From: Gammaproteobacteria bacterium
GTDB taxonomy: Bacteria > Pseudomonadota > Gammaproteobacteria > Steroidobacterales > Steroidobacteraceae
Reading direction: 5' to 3'
Length of the DNA: 64,000 nt
NCBI GenBank assembly: GCA_027459765.1
Contig: DAIDHD010000077.1
Location: forward strand, 1-64,000
The position numbers and the translations under genes are program-made. Under the pieces are notes generated by a model. That model made no database searches and was not told the origin of the DNA. It saw only the letters and a program-made list of their open reading frames with translations. This document shows, in pieces, positions 47,610 through 56,209 of the stretch (positions within the stretch are counted from its first letter, which is position 1; every line of letters starts with the position of its first letter).

Positions 47610-47734
47610 AAAGTGTAGGTACTGCGGGGCGCCTTGTCCAACCGGGGCGCCGGGCGAGGCGTCCGGCGTCCGCGCGTTCCGCCAACCGGCGGTGGAACGA
47701 CCTGGATGGGCGTCCCGCCGCCGGTGTGCGTGCC

Positions 47735-49147
47735 TCAGTTCGGCTGGAAGCGGGTCAATGTCTGCGCCGCGGCGCCGGAGCCGATCTGGATGGTGTTCGC
47801 ATCCACGACGGTGTACGCGAACGATCCCGACACGGTGACCCCGTCGGCGAGGCCGGCGGTCCCGTTGGTATCCACCGCCACGGTGCAGGTCGAGGGATTG
47901 GCATCCCAGGAAACCGTGCCGCTTGAGTCGGTGTAGCAACCGTACTCCAGGCCGGCGAGCGTATTGGAGTATGCGTCCGCCTGGGTGCTCAGGATCAGGT
48001 AGTGGCCGTCGGTGCCGAAAGCGCCGACGCTCTGCTCGCGCGAATTGCCGGCGCCGAAGGCACCCACGATGGAGGTGGCGACCGACGGCACCGCGGTCGC
48101 CGTGAACGTCGGAGTCCCCGAACCCGTGAGCGTGATCACCGTGCTCGATCCCGACCCCGCGATCGACGCCTGCAGGGCCGGCAGAGACGACACGCCGTTG
48201 TTGAACAAGCCGCAGCTCGCATTCCCGTCCAGCACCGCATTGACGAACTGGAATACCCCGGTGCTCTTGTTGAAATTATAGACACCATACTCGACGCCGT
48301 TGCCGTTGTTCGGCGGGCAATTGGAGTCGTTGCTGACCACGGCGAAGATGTAGGTGCCGTCGGGATACAGAGCGATCCAGCGTTCTTTGTTGGTGTCGGC
48401 CGACGACGATACCTGGTACAGGCCCTGCAGCGGGTCGGTGGTATTGCTGAAACAGCTGATCTGCACGCTGGTGATGTCGGCCGCCGAGTGTACGTAACCG
48501 TGCGCCGAGGTCGCGAGGCACGTCTCGCCGGCGGGCTGGGCTGCGATCGACACGTTGTACTCGGTGTAGCTGGTGCCCGAGGCGGGCAGGGTGTAGCCGT
48601 TCGGGAAGACGAAGCTCGTCGCCCCGGCCGATACCGGCAGCGTCTGGGTCGCGCCCGCGGCGAGCACGGACAACTGCAGGCCGGCGGCGGTGAGCCCGGA
48701 GATGCCGCCGCCCAGCGTATACGCCGTGGGCGCGTTGGTCGCGCAAGTGACGGTCACGCTGGTCACGTTGGCACTGGCGGTACCCGAGCCGGCCGCGACG
48801 CTGCAGGTCTGGCCACCCGGCTGGGTGCCGACAGTCACCGCATAGGCGCCGCCGGCGGCGATCGCCGTCTTGAAGGTGAAGGCGCCGTTCGCCGACACGG
48901 TGAGGGCGTCGCCACCGTTGTCGAGCAGTACGACACTTTCCCCGGACGCGAGTCCGGACAGAGTGCCGCCGATGGTGTACGTGGTGGTGCCGCCGCCGGA
49001 TCCACCGCCCCCCGACCCGCTCCCGCCCGAGCTGCCGCCGGAGCTGCCGCTGCCGCCGCCCCCGCAGGCGGCCAGAGCGGCGGCGGCCAGTAATGCGAGG
49101 CCACGGCACCTGATACGTCGTGAGCAAAGCGAGGTCCATGAGTACAT
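47735..49147 (-). CDS. Gly-rich exported lipoprotein with repeat modules
   Basis: A 470-residue predicted lipoprotein. The signal peptide runs to the lipobox LAAC (residues 25-28), and a glycine/serine-rich linker (CGGGGSGSSGGSSGG and on) follows. Residues about 55-130 form a module found repeatedly in proteobacterial surface proteins (YTIGGTLSGLASGESVVLLD ... TSVTVTC); a second, weaker copy covers about 133-225. The remaining half has no recognised family and contains FAVVSNDSNCPPNNGN and DGHYLILSTQADAYS. The ATG at 49147 has GGAGG 9 bases upstream. It is divergent from a CadC-like regulator. Function unknown. Confidence 0.75.
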   Translation of the reverse strand: MYSWTSLCSRRIRCRGLALLAAAALAACGGGGSGSSGGSSGGSGSGGGGSGGGTTTYTIGGTLSGLASGESVVLLDNGGDALTVSANGAFTFKTAIAAGGAYAVTVGTQPGGQTCSVAAGSGTASANVTSVTVTCATNAPTAYTLGGGISGLTAAGLQLSVLAAGATQTLPVSAGATSFVFPNGYTLPASGTSYTEYNVSIAAQPAGETCLATSAHGYVHSAADITSVQISCFSNTTDPLQGLYQVSSSADTNKERWIALYPDGTYIFAVVSNDSNCPPNNGNGVEYGVYNFNKSTGVFQFVNAVLDGNASCGLFNNGVSSLPALQASIAGSGSSTVITLTGSGTPTFTATAVPSVATSIVGAFGAGNSREQSVGAFGTDGHYLILSTQADAYSNTLAGLEYGCYTDSSGTVSWDANPSTCTVAVDTNGTAGLADGVTVSGSFAYTVVDANTIQIGSGAAAQTLTRFQPN

Positions 49148-49421
49148 GACAATAATCCTCCGGCTGTCGGCCTGTGGAACCAAGTGATCGCGCGCGGCCG
49201 CTCTGTCAGGCAGCGAACCGGGTGTCGCGCCGACCTGGAGCAGGGCGCCCCAACGCGTCGGCAGTGCATCAATACGCCGACGACGCGTCCGGAGTCCTGA
49301 AAGCGCCACCGAATTCTTCCGAAGAAACCTGAAAATCGAGAGCATCCCGAGGGTTATACTTTTCGGAGAACAACAATCGGCCGGGCACGGTGCCTCGACG
49401 GCCGTGCGGGAGCAATCAAGC
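49148..49421. other. Divergent intergenic region, lipoprotein / CadC-like regulator
   Basis: No gene is seen in these 274 bases. Notable are a TTCTTC-C-GAAGAA inverted repeat (49314-49326), a -10-like TATACT at 49355-49360 and a hairpin GCACGG/CCGTGC (49385-49390/49402-49407) just before the regulator's ribosome-binding site. Promoters for both genes must lie here. Confidence 0.5.
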
Positions 49422-51332
49422 ATGGATGTGCCTGCGGGCGCGCCGCTTCGCGTTGGATCGTGGTGCCTCGATCCGCAGCGCGACTGCATTTCGCGCGCGG
49501 GCCAACGCGTTCAGCTCGAGCCGCGACTCATGCGCTTGTTGCGATTGTTCACTCGCCACGCGGGCGAGACGTTGAGCATCGAGCGCATACTCGAGGACGT
49601 CTGGGGCGACGTCGTGGTCACGCCGGACTCGGTATACCAGGCCGTCGGCGCCTTGCGGCGCGCGCTGGGCGAGGGCGAGGACGGGGGGGAGTACATCGCC
49701 ACCGTTCCACGGCGCGGCTACCGGCTGGTGGCCCCGGTTGTTCCCGTGGCGCCTGAAATGCCGGCGTATTCGCCGGCACCGGTCGCCGCGATGGCCGCGA
49801 GCCGAAGTGCGCAGCGGCCGCATGTGGGGGCCGTCGTGGCGACGCTCGCCCTGGCCGCCTTGGTGGCGCTCGGCGCCACCGTCCCCCGGGCTTTGCGCCA
49901 GTCGGCGGATCCGCCGGCTCGAACGCCTGCCGCGAGCGCGGCGGGTGGCGCGGAGGCCGCGCGGCCAGCGGCCGTTGCGCCGCCTTCCCTGGCCGTACTG
50001 CCGTTCCAGGACTTGAGTTCCGCGCGCGATCAACAGTACCTCGCCGATGGTATGGCGGAGGAGCTGATGGCCAGCCTGGCCGCCATGCCGCACCTGCGGG
50101 TCATCGCGCGAACTTCCTCGGTCGCGGCGGCGCGCGACGGCGCGGACGCGCGCGAGGTGGCACGACGGCTCGGCGTGACCCACGTGATCGAGGGCAGCGT
50201 GCGCCGCGACGGCGGCAGCGTACGCGTCACCACCAAGCTGGTGCGTGGTGTCGACGGGGTCACGGTGTGGTCGCAGACCTACCAGCGTGAACTCGGCAAC
50301 CTGTTCGCGATTCAGGATGACATCGGCACCGCCGTCGGACGCTCGCTTGCGCTCGTGATCGCGGGCGGCGAGGTGGGTCCCCGCGCCGGCCGCACAGAGG
50401 TGCCGGAGGCACACACCCAGCTGCTGCTGGCGCGCGAGTTGATGCGGCGCGGCGGACCCGAGGCCTGGCGGCGTGCTCTGGAGGCACTGGACCGCGCCGT
50501 GGCGCAGGACCCCGGATATGCGGCGGCGGTCGCCGCACGCGTGCGCGTCGAGTCGAACTTCTACGACTGGACCAGCGAGCCGCGATGGCTGGAACGTGCC
50601 ACCGCCGACGCCGACCGCGCGATCGCCCTGGCTCCGCAGCTCGCCGACGGATTCGCGGCGCGCGCCGACCTCGAGCAGTGGTACCAGTTCGACTGGTCCG
50701 GGGCGCAAGCGGATCTCGAGCGCGCGCACGCGCTCGAGCCGTTCGACGTCGAAGTGCTCAGCGGAGAAACCCGATTGCTCGCCAGCCTTGGGCGGCTCGA
50801 CGACGCGCTGGCCATGCAGCGCAAGGCGGTCGCCCTCGATCCGATCTCGGTCACCACGTGGCGGGATCTGGGGTTCATCTTGACCGAACTCGGGGACTAC
50901 GGCGCCGCCGACGAGGCTTTGCAGCACTGCCTGCAGATCGACCCGGATGACGCCTACGCGCACAGCGACCTGGGCAAGCTGCGCCTGTTGCAGGGGAAGT
51001 TCGCGGCGGCGCGCGCCGCCTTCGAGCGCGTCACGTTCGAGCCATTGCGGCTGCGCGGACTGGCGAGCGCGGAATACTCGCTGGGACATCGCCGGCTGGC
51101 CGACCGATACCTGCGCGAGATGATTCACCGGTACGATCGCAAGGACGCCTATCAGATCGCCGAGGTGTACGCGTGGCGCGGCGAGCGCGGTGCGGCCTTC
51201 GGCTGGTTCGAGCGCGCAGTCAGGCAGCGCGATGCGGGACTCGGGTATCTCAAATTCGACGTGCTGATCGCGAGCGTCCACGACGATCCCCGCTACCGGA
51301 CGTTGCTCGCGCGCATGGGATTGCCGCCCTGA
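49422..51332 (+). CDS. CadC/ToxR-like transmembrane regulator with TolB-like and TPR domains
   Basis: A 636-residue one-component regulator. Residues about 10-105 are an OmpR/PhoB-type winged helix (RAGQRVQLEPRLMRLLRLF, ILEDVWGDVVVTPDSVYQAV, YIATVPRRGYRLVAPV). A single membrane helix lies near 132-155 (VGAVVATLALAALVALGATV). The periplasmic part begins with a TolB/FlgO-like domain (PSLAVLPFQDLSSARDQQYL, VTHVIEGSVRRDGGSVRV) and continues with TPR-like repeats to the C-terminus. The chosen ATG (49422) has GGGAG upstream; a GTG at 49404 is possible. It senses an unknown signal outside the cytoplasm and may control the divergent lipoprotein. Confidence 0.85.
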   Translation: MDVPAGAPLRVGSWCLDPQRDCISRAGQRVQLEPRLMRLLRLFTRHAGETLSIERILEDVWGDVVVTPDSVYQAVGALRRALGEGEDGGEYIATVPRRGYRLVAPVVPVAPEMPAYSPAPVAAMAASRSAQRPHVGAVVATLALAALVALGATVPRALRQSADPPARTPAASAAGGAEAARPAAVAPPSLAVLPFQDLSSARDQQYLADGMAEELMASLAAMPHLRVIARTSSVAAARDGADAREVARRLGVTHVIEGSVRRDGGSVRVTTKLVRGVDGVTVWSQTYQRELGNLFAIQDDIGTAVGRSLALVIAGGEVGPRAGRTEVPEAHTQLLLARELMRRGGPEAWRRALEALDRAVAQDPGYAAAVAARVRVESNFYDWTSEPRWLERATADADRAIALAPQLADGFAARADLEQWYQFDWSGAQADLERAHALEPFDVEVLSGETRLLASLGRLDDALAMQRKAVALDPISVTTWRDLGFILTELGDYGAADEALQHCLQIDPDDAYAHSDLGKLRLLQGKFAAARAAFERVTFEPLRLRGLASAEYSLGHRRLADRYLREMIHRYDRKDAYQIAEVYAWRGERGAAFGWFERAVRQRDAGLGYLKFDVLIASVHDDPRYRTLLARMGLPP

Positions 51333-51405
51333 CGGTACCACCGTCGCGCTGCGGCGGGCGGCATCGATTTGGTAGCATCCGCCCCGCGTTCCTCGATGCG
51401 GGGCC

Positions 51406-52347
51406 ATGGCCGGTGTGATGCTGAAATTCCTCCTGCGACGTCTACGCGTGGCCGTGCCGACCCTGTTCGTGATCGTCACCGCGAGCTTCTTCCTGGTGCG
51501 GCTCGCGCCCGGCGGGCCGTTCGACCAGGAACAGGCGCTGCCGCCGGAGATCCTCGCCAACCTGCAGCGCGCCTACGGCCTGGACCGGCCGCTGTGGGTG
51601 CAGTACGGACGCTACCTCGAGGGGCTCGCGCACGGCGATTTCGGGCCCTCGTTCCGGTACAAGGACTTCACCGTGACCGAACTGATCGCGCAGGGCTTCC
51701 CGGTGAGCGCGGAGCTCGGGCTGCTCGCGCTCGCCGTCGCCCTGGCGTGCGGCGTGCCGCTCGGCATCCTTGCCGCCCTCGCGCGCCGGCCGCTGCTCGA
51801 CCGGGGTCTGATGCTGTGCGCCGCGCTCGGGCTCGCCGTGCCGGCCTTCGTGCTCTTGCCGCTGCTCGGCCTGGTCTTCGGCGTGCACTGGCGCTGGCTG
51901 CCGGTGGCCGGCTGGGAGCCCGGTTCACCGCGCTTCCTGGTGCTGCCGGTGTTCGCGCTGGCGCTGGCGCCGTTCGCCTACGTCGCCCGTCTGACGCGCG
52001 GCGGCATGCGCGAGGCGCTGGCGAGCGACTACGTGCGCACGGCGCACGCCAAGGGGTTGCCGCTGTCCGCGGTCGTCTGGCGGCACGCGCTGCGCCCGGC
52101 GCTGTTGCCGGTGGCGAGCTACCTGCCGCCGGCGGTGGCCTCGATCATGACCGGTTCGCTGGTGGTCGAGTCCATCGCCGGACTGCCGGGCATCGGTCGT
52201 TATCTCGTGCAGGGCGCTCTCAACCGCGACTACACCCTCGTGATGGGCATGGTCATCGTCTATTCGGCCATCCTGGTCCTCATGGGACTCCTGGTCGATC
52301 TGCTCTACCTCTGGCTGGACCCGCGCATCGCGCTGGAGCGCGCGTGA
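51406..52347 (+). CDS. oppB: Oligopeptide ABC transporter permease
   Basis: An OppB/DppB-type permease of 313 residues with about six membrane helices. The first helix is TLFVIVTASFFLVRLAPGGPF, which includes the family motif LAPGGPF. The EAA loop is RTAHAKGLPLSAVVWRHALRPAL, and the ending ESIAGLPGIGRYLVQGALNRDYTLVMG is typical. An ATG at 51418 (MLKFLLRRL) is an equally good start. It begins the oppBCDF set and overlaps oppC by GTGA. Confidence 0.9.
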   Translation: MAGVMLKFLLRRLRVAVPTLFVIVTASFFLVRLAPGGPFDQEQALPPEILANLQRAYGLDRPLWVQYGRYLEGLAHGDFGPSFRYKDFTVTELIAQGFPVSAELGLLALAVALACGVPLGILAALARRPLLDRGLMLCAALGLAVPAFVLLPLLGLVFGVHWRWLPVAGWEPGSPRFLVLPVFALALAPFAYVARLTRGGMREALASDYVRTAHAKGLPLSAVVWRHALRPALLPVASYLPPAVASIMTGSLVVESIAGLPGIGRYLVQGALNRDYTLVMGMVIVYSAILVLMGLLVDLLYLWLDPRIALERA

Positions 52348-53201
52348 ACGGCGCGGGCGCGCTGCCGCTCTGGCGGCGGCTGGGCGCCGATCGCGCCGGC
52401 GCGGCCGCGGCGCTTTTCCTCGCCTTGATCGCGTCGATCGCCCTGCTTGGGCCGCTGGTCAATCCCAACGATCCCGCCGCCATCGACTGGCACGCGATCG
52501 CGGTCGCGCCGCGGCTCGAGGGGGCGCACTGGTTCGGCACCGATCGTCTCGGCCGCGACGTGTTCGTGCGCACCTGTGACGGCGCGCGAGTCTCGCTGCT
52601 GGTGGCGCTGGTCGCCACGGCGATCAGCGTCGGCATCGGCATCCTCTACGGCGCCGTGGCCGGCTACGCCGGCGGCCGCGTGGACGAGTTGATGATGCGC
52701 CTGCTCGAGGTGCTCGACGGTCTGCCGCTGCTGTTCTTCGTGATCTTCCTGACGGTGATCTTCGGCCGCGGCGAGACCCTGCTGTTCGCCGCCATCGGCG
52801 CGGTGGGCTGGCTCAGCATGGCGCGCCTGGTGCGTGGGCAGACCTTGAGCCTGCGCCGCCGTGAATTCATCGAGGCCGCGGTCGCGCTTGGCGCCGGCCC
52901 CGCGCGCGTCATCGGCGTGCACGTGCTGCCCAACGTACTCGCCCCGGTGATCGTCTACGCCACGCTCACGGTGCCGCAGATCGTGCTGTTCGAGAGCTTT
53001 CTGAGCTTCCTCGGCCTGGGGGTGCAGGAGCCCGCGGCGAGCCTCGGCACGCTGGTGGCGGAGGGCGCCGCGGAGATGCAGGCCGCGCCCTGGATACTGC
53101 TCGCGCCCGGCCTCTGCCTCGGCGTGCTGCTGCTCGCCCTGAACGTGCTCGGCGACGCGCTGCGGGACGCGTTCGCCGCGCGCGCGGCGGTCGGCTCGTG
53201 A
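52344..53201 (+). CDS. oppC: Oligopeptide ABC transporter permease
   Basis: An OppC/DppC-type permease of 285 residues. It has an N-terminal helix, the conserved HWFGTDRLGRDVFVRTCDGA motif, an EAA loop EFIEAAVALGAGPARVIGVH, and ESFLSFLGLGVQEPAASLGT near the end. The start is GTG at 52344, overlapping the oppB stop by GTGA; in-frame codons upstream lie within oppB. It forms the transmembrane pore with OppB. Confidence 0.92.
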   Translation: MNGAGALPLWRRLGADRAGAAAALFLALIASIALLGPLVNPNDPAAIDWHAIAVAPRLEGAHWFGTDRLGRDVFVRTCDGARVSLLVALVATAISVGIGILYGAVAGYAGGRVDELMMRLLEVLDGLPLLFFVIFLTVIFGRGETLLFAAIGAVGWLSMARLVRGQTLSLRRREFIEAAVALGAGPARVIGVHVLPNVLAPVIVYATLTVPQIVLFESFLSFLGLGVQEPAASLGTLVAEGAAEMQAAPWILLAPGLCLGVLLLALNVLGDALRDAFAARAAVGS

Positions 53202-54160
53202 GCGCGCTGCTCTCCATCGAGGCGCTGTCGGTGCGCTATCCGGGCGCCGGCCGGCGCCCGGCCGTCGCGGAGGTGAGCCTTTCGGTACGGCCGGGAGAGT
53301 GCGTGGGCGTGCTCGGCGAGTCGGGCAGCGGCAAGACCCAGACCTTCCTCGCCGCGCTCGGCTTGCTGCCGCGCACGGCGGTCGCCACCGGCAGCGTGCG
53401 CTTCGAAGGACGGGAACTTCTCGGCTTGCCGCGCGCCGCGTTGAACGCGGTGCGTGGCGCACGCCTCGGCATGGTGTTCCAGGATCCCGTGACGGCGCTG
53501 ACTCCGCATCTGCGCGTCGGCGTGCAACTTGCCGAGGCGCGGGTCGCGCACGGCGGCGCCAGCTGGCGGCAGGCGTCATCCGAGGCCGAGCGCATGCTCG
53601 AACGCGTCGGCATCGCCGAGCCGCGGCGGCGCCTGCGCCAGTATCCGCACGAGCTCTCGGGAGGCCAGCGGCAGCGCGTGCTCATCGCCATGGCGGCGAT
53701 GAATGCGCCGGCCTTGTTGATCGCCGACGAGCCCACCTCGGCGCTCGACGTCACGCTGCGCGGCCAGGTGCTCGAGGTGCTGCGCGAGCTCAGACGCGAC
53801 GCCGGCACCGCCGTGGCGCTGGTGAGCCACGACCTCGCCGCGGTGGCGGCGCTCGCCGACCGCACCCACGTGATGTATGCGGGACGCGTGGTGGAGGTGG
53901 CGCCGACCGCGGCGCTGCTGCGCCGGCCGCGCCACCCCTACACCGCGGCGCTGCTCGGCTGCTCGATCGGCATCGCCGCGCCGCGCACGGGCCGCCTGGC
54001 GACCCTGCCCGGGCAGCCGCCGGCGCTCGACGAGCCGGTGTCCGGGTGCGCGTTCGCCGCGCGCTGCGCACGCGTCACGCCGCACTGCCTGACCCGGCTG
54101 CCGCCGCTGCGGCCCGTGGGCGATTCGCTCGCCGCCTGCCACGAGCCGCTCGAGGCATGA
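53198..54160 (+). CDS. oppD: Oligopeptide ABC transporter ATP-binding protein
   Basis: A 320-residue ABC ATPase: Walker A GESGSGKT at residues 40-47, signature ELSGGQRQRVLIAMAA, Walker B LLIADEPTSALDVT. The C-terminal extension contains the cysteine-rich oligopeptide/dipeptide motif (GCAFAARCARVTPHC ... LAACHEPLEA), which can hold an iron-sulfur cluster. Start is GTG 53198, overlapping oppC. It pairs with OppF below. Confidence 0.92.
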   Translation: MSALLSIEALSVRYPGAGRRPAVAEVSLSVRPGECVGVLGESGSGKTQTFLAALGLLPRTAVATGSVRFEGRELLGLPRAALNAVRGARLGMVFQDPVTALTPHLRVGVQLAEARVAHGGASWRQASSEAERMLERVGIAEPRRRLRQYPHELSGGQRQRVLIAMAAMNAPALLIADEPTSALDVTLRGQVLEVLRELRRDAGTAVALVSHDLAAVAALADRTHVMYAGRVVEVAPTAALLRRPRHPYTAALLGCSIGIAAPRTGRLATLPGQPPALDEPVSGCAFAARCARVTPHCLTRLPPLRPVGDSLAACHEPLEA

Positions 54161-54951
54161 ACGAGCCGCTGCTCGAGGTGCGCGGATTGTCGGTCGCCTA
54201 TGGCGCCCACCCGGCGCTGCGGGCGGTCGATCTTCAGGTGCGAGCCGGCGAGGTCGTCGGATTGGTGGGCGAGTCCGGCGCCGGCAAGTCGACGCTGGCG
54301 CGCGCCGTGCTCGGTCTGGTGCGAGCCGACTCGGGCAGCGTGCGCTGGCGCGGCCAGGAGCTCGCCCGCGCCTCGCGGCACGCCTGGCGCGCGGCGCGGC
54401 GCGAGGTGCAGATTGTGTTCCAGGATCCGCTCGCCAGTCTCGATCCGCGCCAGACGGTCGGCGAGATTCTGGCGGAGCCGCTCGCGGTGCACGAGCCGCG
54501 CTTAGGAGCAGGCGCGCGCGCGCGGCGCGTGGCCGCGATGCTCGAGCGCGTCGGTCTGCCGGCGGACGCGGCGACACGGCGCCCGCACGACTTCAGCGGC
54601 GGCCAGTGTCAGCGCATCGCCGTCGCGCGCGCGATGATGCTCGCGCCGGCGCTGCTGGTCTGCGACGAGCCGGTGAGCGCACTCGACGTCTCGATCCAGG
54701 GCCAGATCGTCAACCTGCTGCTCGACCTGAAGGCGCAGACCGGCGCCGCGCTGCTGTTCATCAGCCACAACCTGCCGGTGGTGCGCCAGATCAGCGACCG
54801 GGTGTGCGTGCTGTACGGCGGCCGGGTGGTGGAGAACGCGCCCTGCGAGGAGCTGTTCGCGTCGCCGCGCCATCCGTACACCCGGGAGCTGCTCGCCGCG
54901 GCGCCCGATCCGCTGGTGGCACTTGCCCGCCGCGAGCTCGTGTATCCTTAA
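54157..54951 (+). CDS. oppF: Oligopeptide ABC transporter ATP-binding protein (short)
   Basis: A 264-residue ABC ATPase with Walker A GESGAGKS (residues 38-45), signature FSGGQCQRIAVARAMM, and Walker B LLVCDEPVSALDVS. It ends soon after PRHPYTRELLAAAPDP and so lacks the cysteine-rich C-terminal extension present in OppD and in most OppF (about 320-330 residues). The ATG overlaps the oppD stop by ATGA. A substrate-binding protein gene is not in the cluster. Confidence 0.9.
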   Translation: MNEPLLEVRGLSVAYGAHPALRAVDLQVRAGEVVGLVGESGAGKSTLARAVLGLVRADSGSVRWRGQELARASRHAWRAARREVQIVFQDPLASLDPRQTVGEILAEPLAVHEPRLGAGARARRVAAMLERVGLPADAATRRPHDFSGGQCQRIAVARAMMLAPALLVCDEPVSALDVSIQGQIVNLLLDLKAQTGAALLFISHNLPVVRQISDRVCVLYGGRVVENAPCEELFASPRHPYTRELLAAAPDPLVALARRELVYP

Positions 54952-54957
54952 ATCCAC

Positions 54958-56190
54958 ATGAAGCCGCGCCAGAGTTTGCGTGCGAGCGACGGGCTCGCCA
55001 ACGTCCGCTACGAGATCCGCGGCAAGCTGGCGCGGCGCGCGCAGTCGCTGGAACGCCTGGGCTACGACATCGTCTCGCTCAACATTGGCAATCCGTTCGC
55101 CTTCGGCTTCCGTACACCGGAGACCATGCGTCTCGCGATGATCGAGAACCTGCGCTCGAGCGAGGGCTACGTGCACCAGAAGGGCATCTTTCCGGCGCGC
55201 GAGGCCGTGGTGATGCAGCAACAGGAGCGCGGCGTGCGCGGCGTCACCGCCGAGGAGGTGTTCATCGGCAACGGCGTGAGCGAGCTCATCGACCTCAGCT
55301 TGCGCGCGCTGCTCAACCCCGGCGACGAGGTGCTGGTGCCGAGCCCGGACTACCCGCTGTGGTCCGCGGCCGTGAATTTGAACGGCGGGCGCGCGGTGCA
55401 CTACGCGTGCCGGGCCGAGCGGGACTTCGTGCCCGATCCCGAGGAGATGGAGGCGCTGCTCACCGCCCGCACGCGGGCGCTGGTGATCGTCAATCCGAAC
55501 AATCCCACCGGCGCGGTGTACCCGCGCGAGACGCTGGCCGCCATCGCGAGCCTCGCCGAGCGCCATCGGCTGGTGGTCTTCGCCGACGAGATCTACGACC
55601 ACATTCTCTACGACGGCGCGCAGTTCGTGCCGATGGCGACGCTCGTTCAGGGCACCCTTTGCTGCACCATGAGCGGCCTGTCGAAGGTGTACCGCGCCTG
55701 CGGCTACCGCGTGGGCTGGGCGGTGTTCTCGGGCGACACCGAGAGCGCCGCCGAATACCTCGGCGGCCTGGAACTGCTGAGCTCGTTGAGACTGTGCAGC
55801 AACGTGCCCGGCCAGTGGGCGGTACAGACCGCGCTCGGCGGCTATCAGAGCATTCGCGAACTCACCCGCCCCGGGGGACGGCTCCACGAGTCCCGCCGCG
55901 CCATCATCGAGGGCGTCGCGCGCAGCCGCTATCTGCGGCTGCGCCGTCCCATGGGCGCGCTGTACGCCTTCCTCGAGGTGCGCGACGACGTGCTCGAGGA
56001 TTTCGACGATCAGGCCTTCGCGCTCGAGCTCCTCGAGCACAAGCACGTGCTGGTGGCGCCGGGCGTGAGCTTCAACGTGCCGTACCGCAACTGCTTTCGC
56101 ATCACCAACCTGCCGGAACCGGACATCCTGGCGACGGTGTTCGCGCGCATCGAGGAACTTCTCGATGCGCGGGCCGCTGCGGCGTCGTGA
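54958..56190 (+). CDS. alaA: Alanine-type aminotransferase (AlaA family)
   Basis: A 410-residue fold-type I aminotransferase of the AlaA/AlaC type. The PLP lysine is K243 in SGLSKVYRACGYRVGW; IGNPFAFGFRTPE near residue 41, NPNNPTGAVYPRETL and FADEIYDHILYDG are typical, the last holding the PLP aspartate. AlaA makes alanine from pyruvate and glutamate. It starts 6 bases after oppF and is followed closely by the nuclease genes. The name is a family-level assignment; another amino donor is possible. Confidence 0.85.
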   Translation: MKPRQSLRASDGLANVRYEIRGKLARRAQSLERLGYDIVSLNIGNPFAFGFRTPETMRLAMIENLRSSEGYVHQKGIFPAREAVVMQQQERGVRGVTAEEVFIGNGVSELIDLSLRALLNPGDEVLVPSPDYPLWSAAVNLNGGRAVHYACRAERDFVPDPEEMEALLTARTRALVIVNPNNPTGAVYPRETLAAIASLAERHRLVVFADEIYDHILYDGAQFVPMATLVQGTLCCTMSGLSKVYRACGYRVGWAVFSGDTESAAEYLGGLELLSSLRLCSNVPGQWAVQTALGGYQSIRELTRPGGRLHESRRAIIEGVARSRYLRLRRPMGALYAFLEVRDDVLEDFDDQAFALELLEHKHVLVAPGVSFNVPYRNCFRITNLPEPDILATVFARIEELLDARAAAAS

Positions 56191-56209
56191 CCTCGGGCGG
56201 TTCGCGTCA

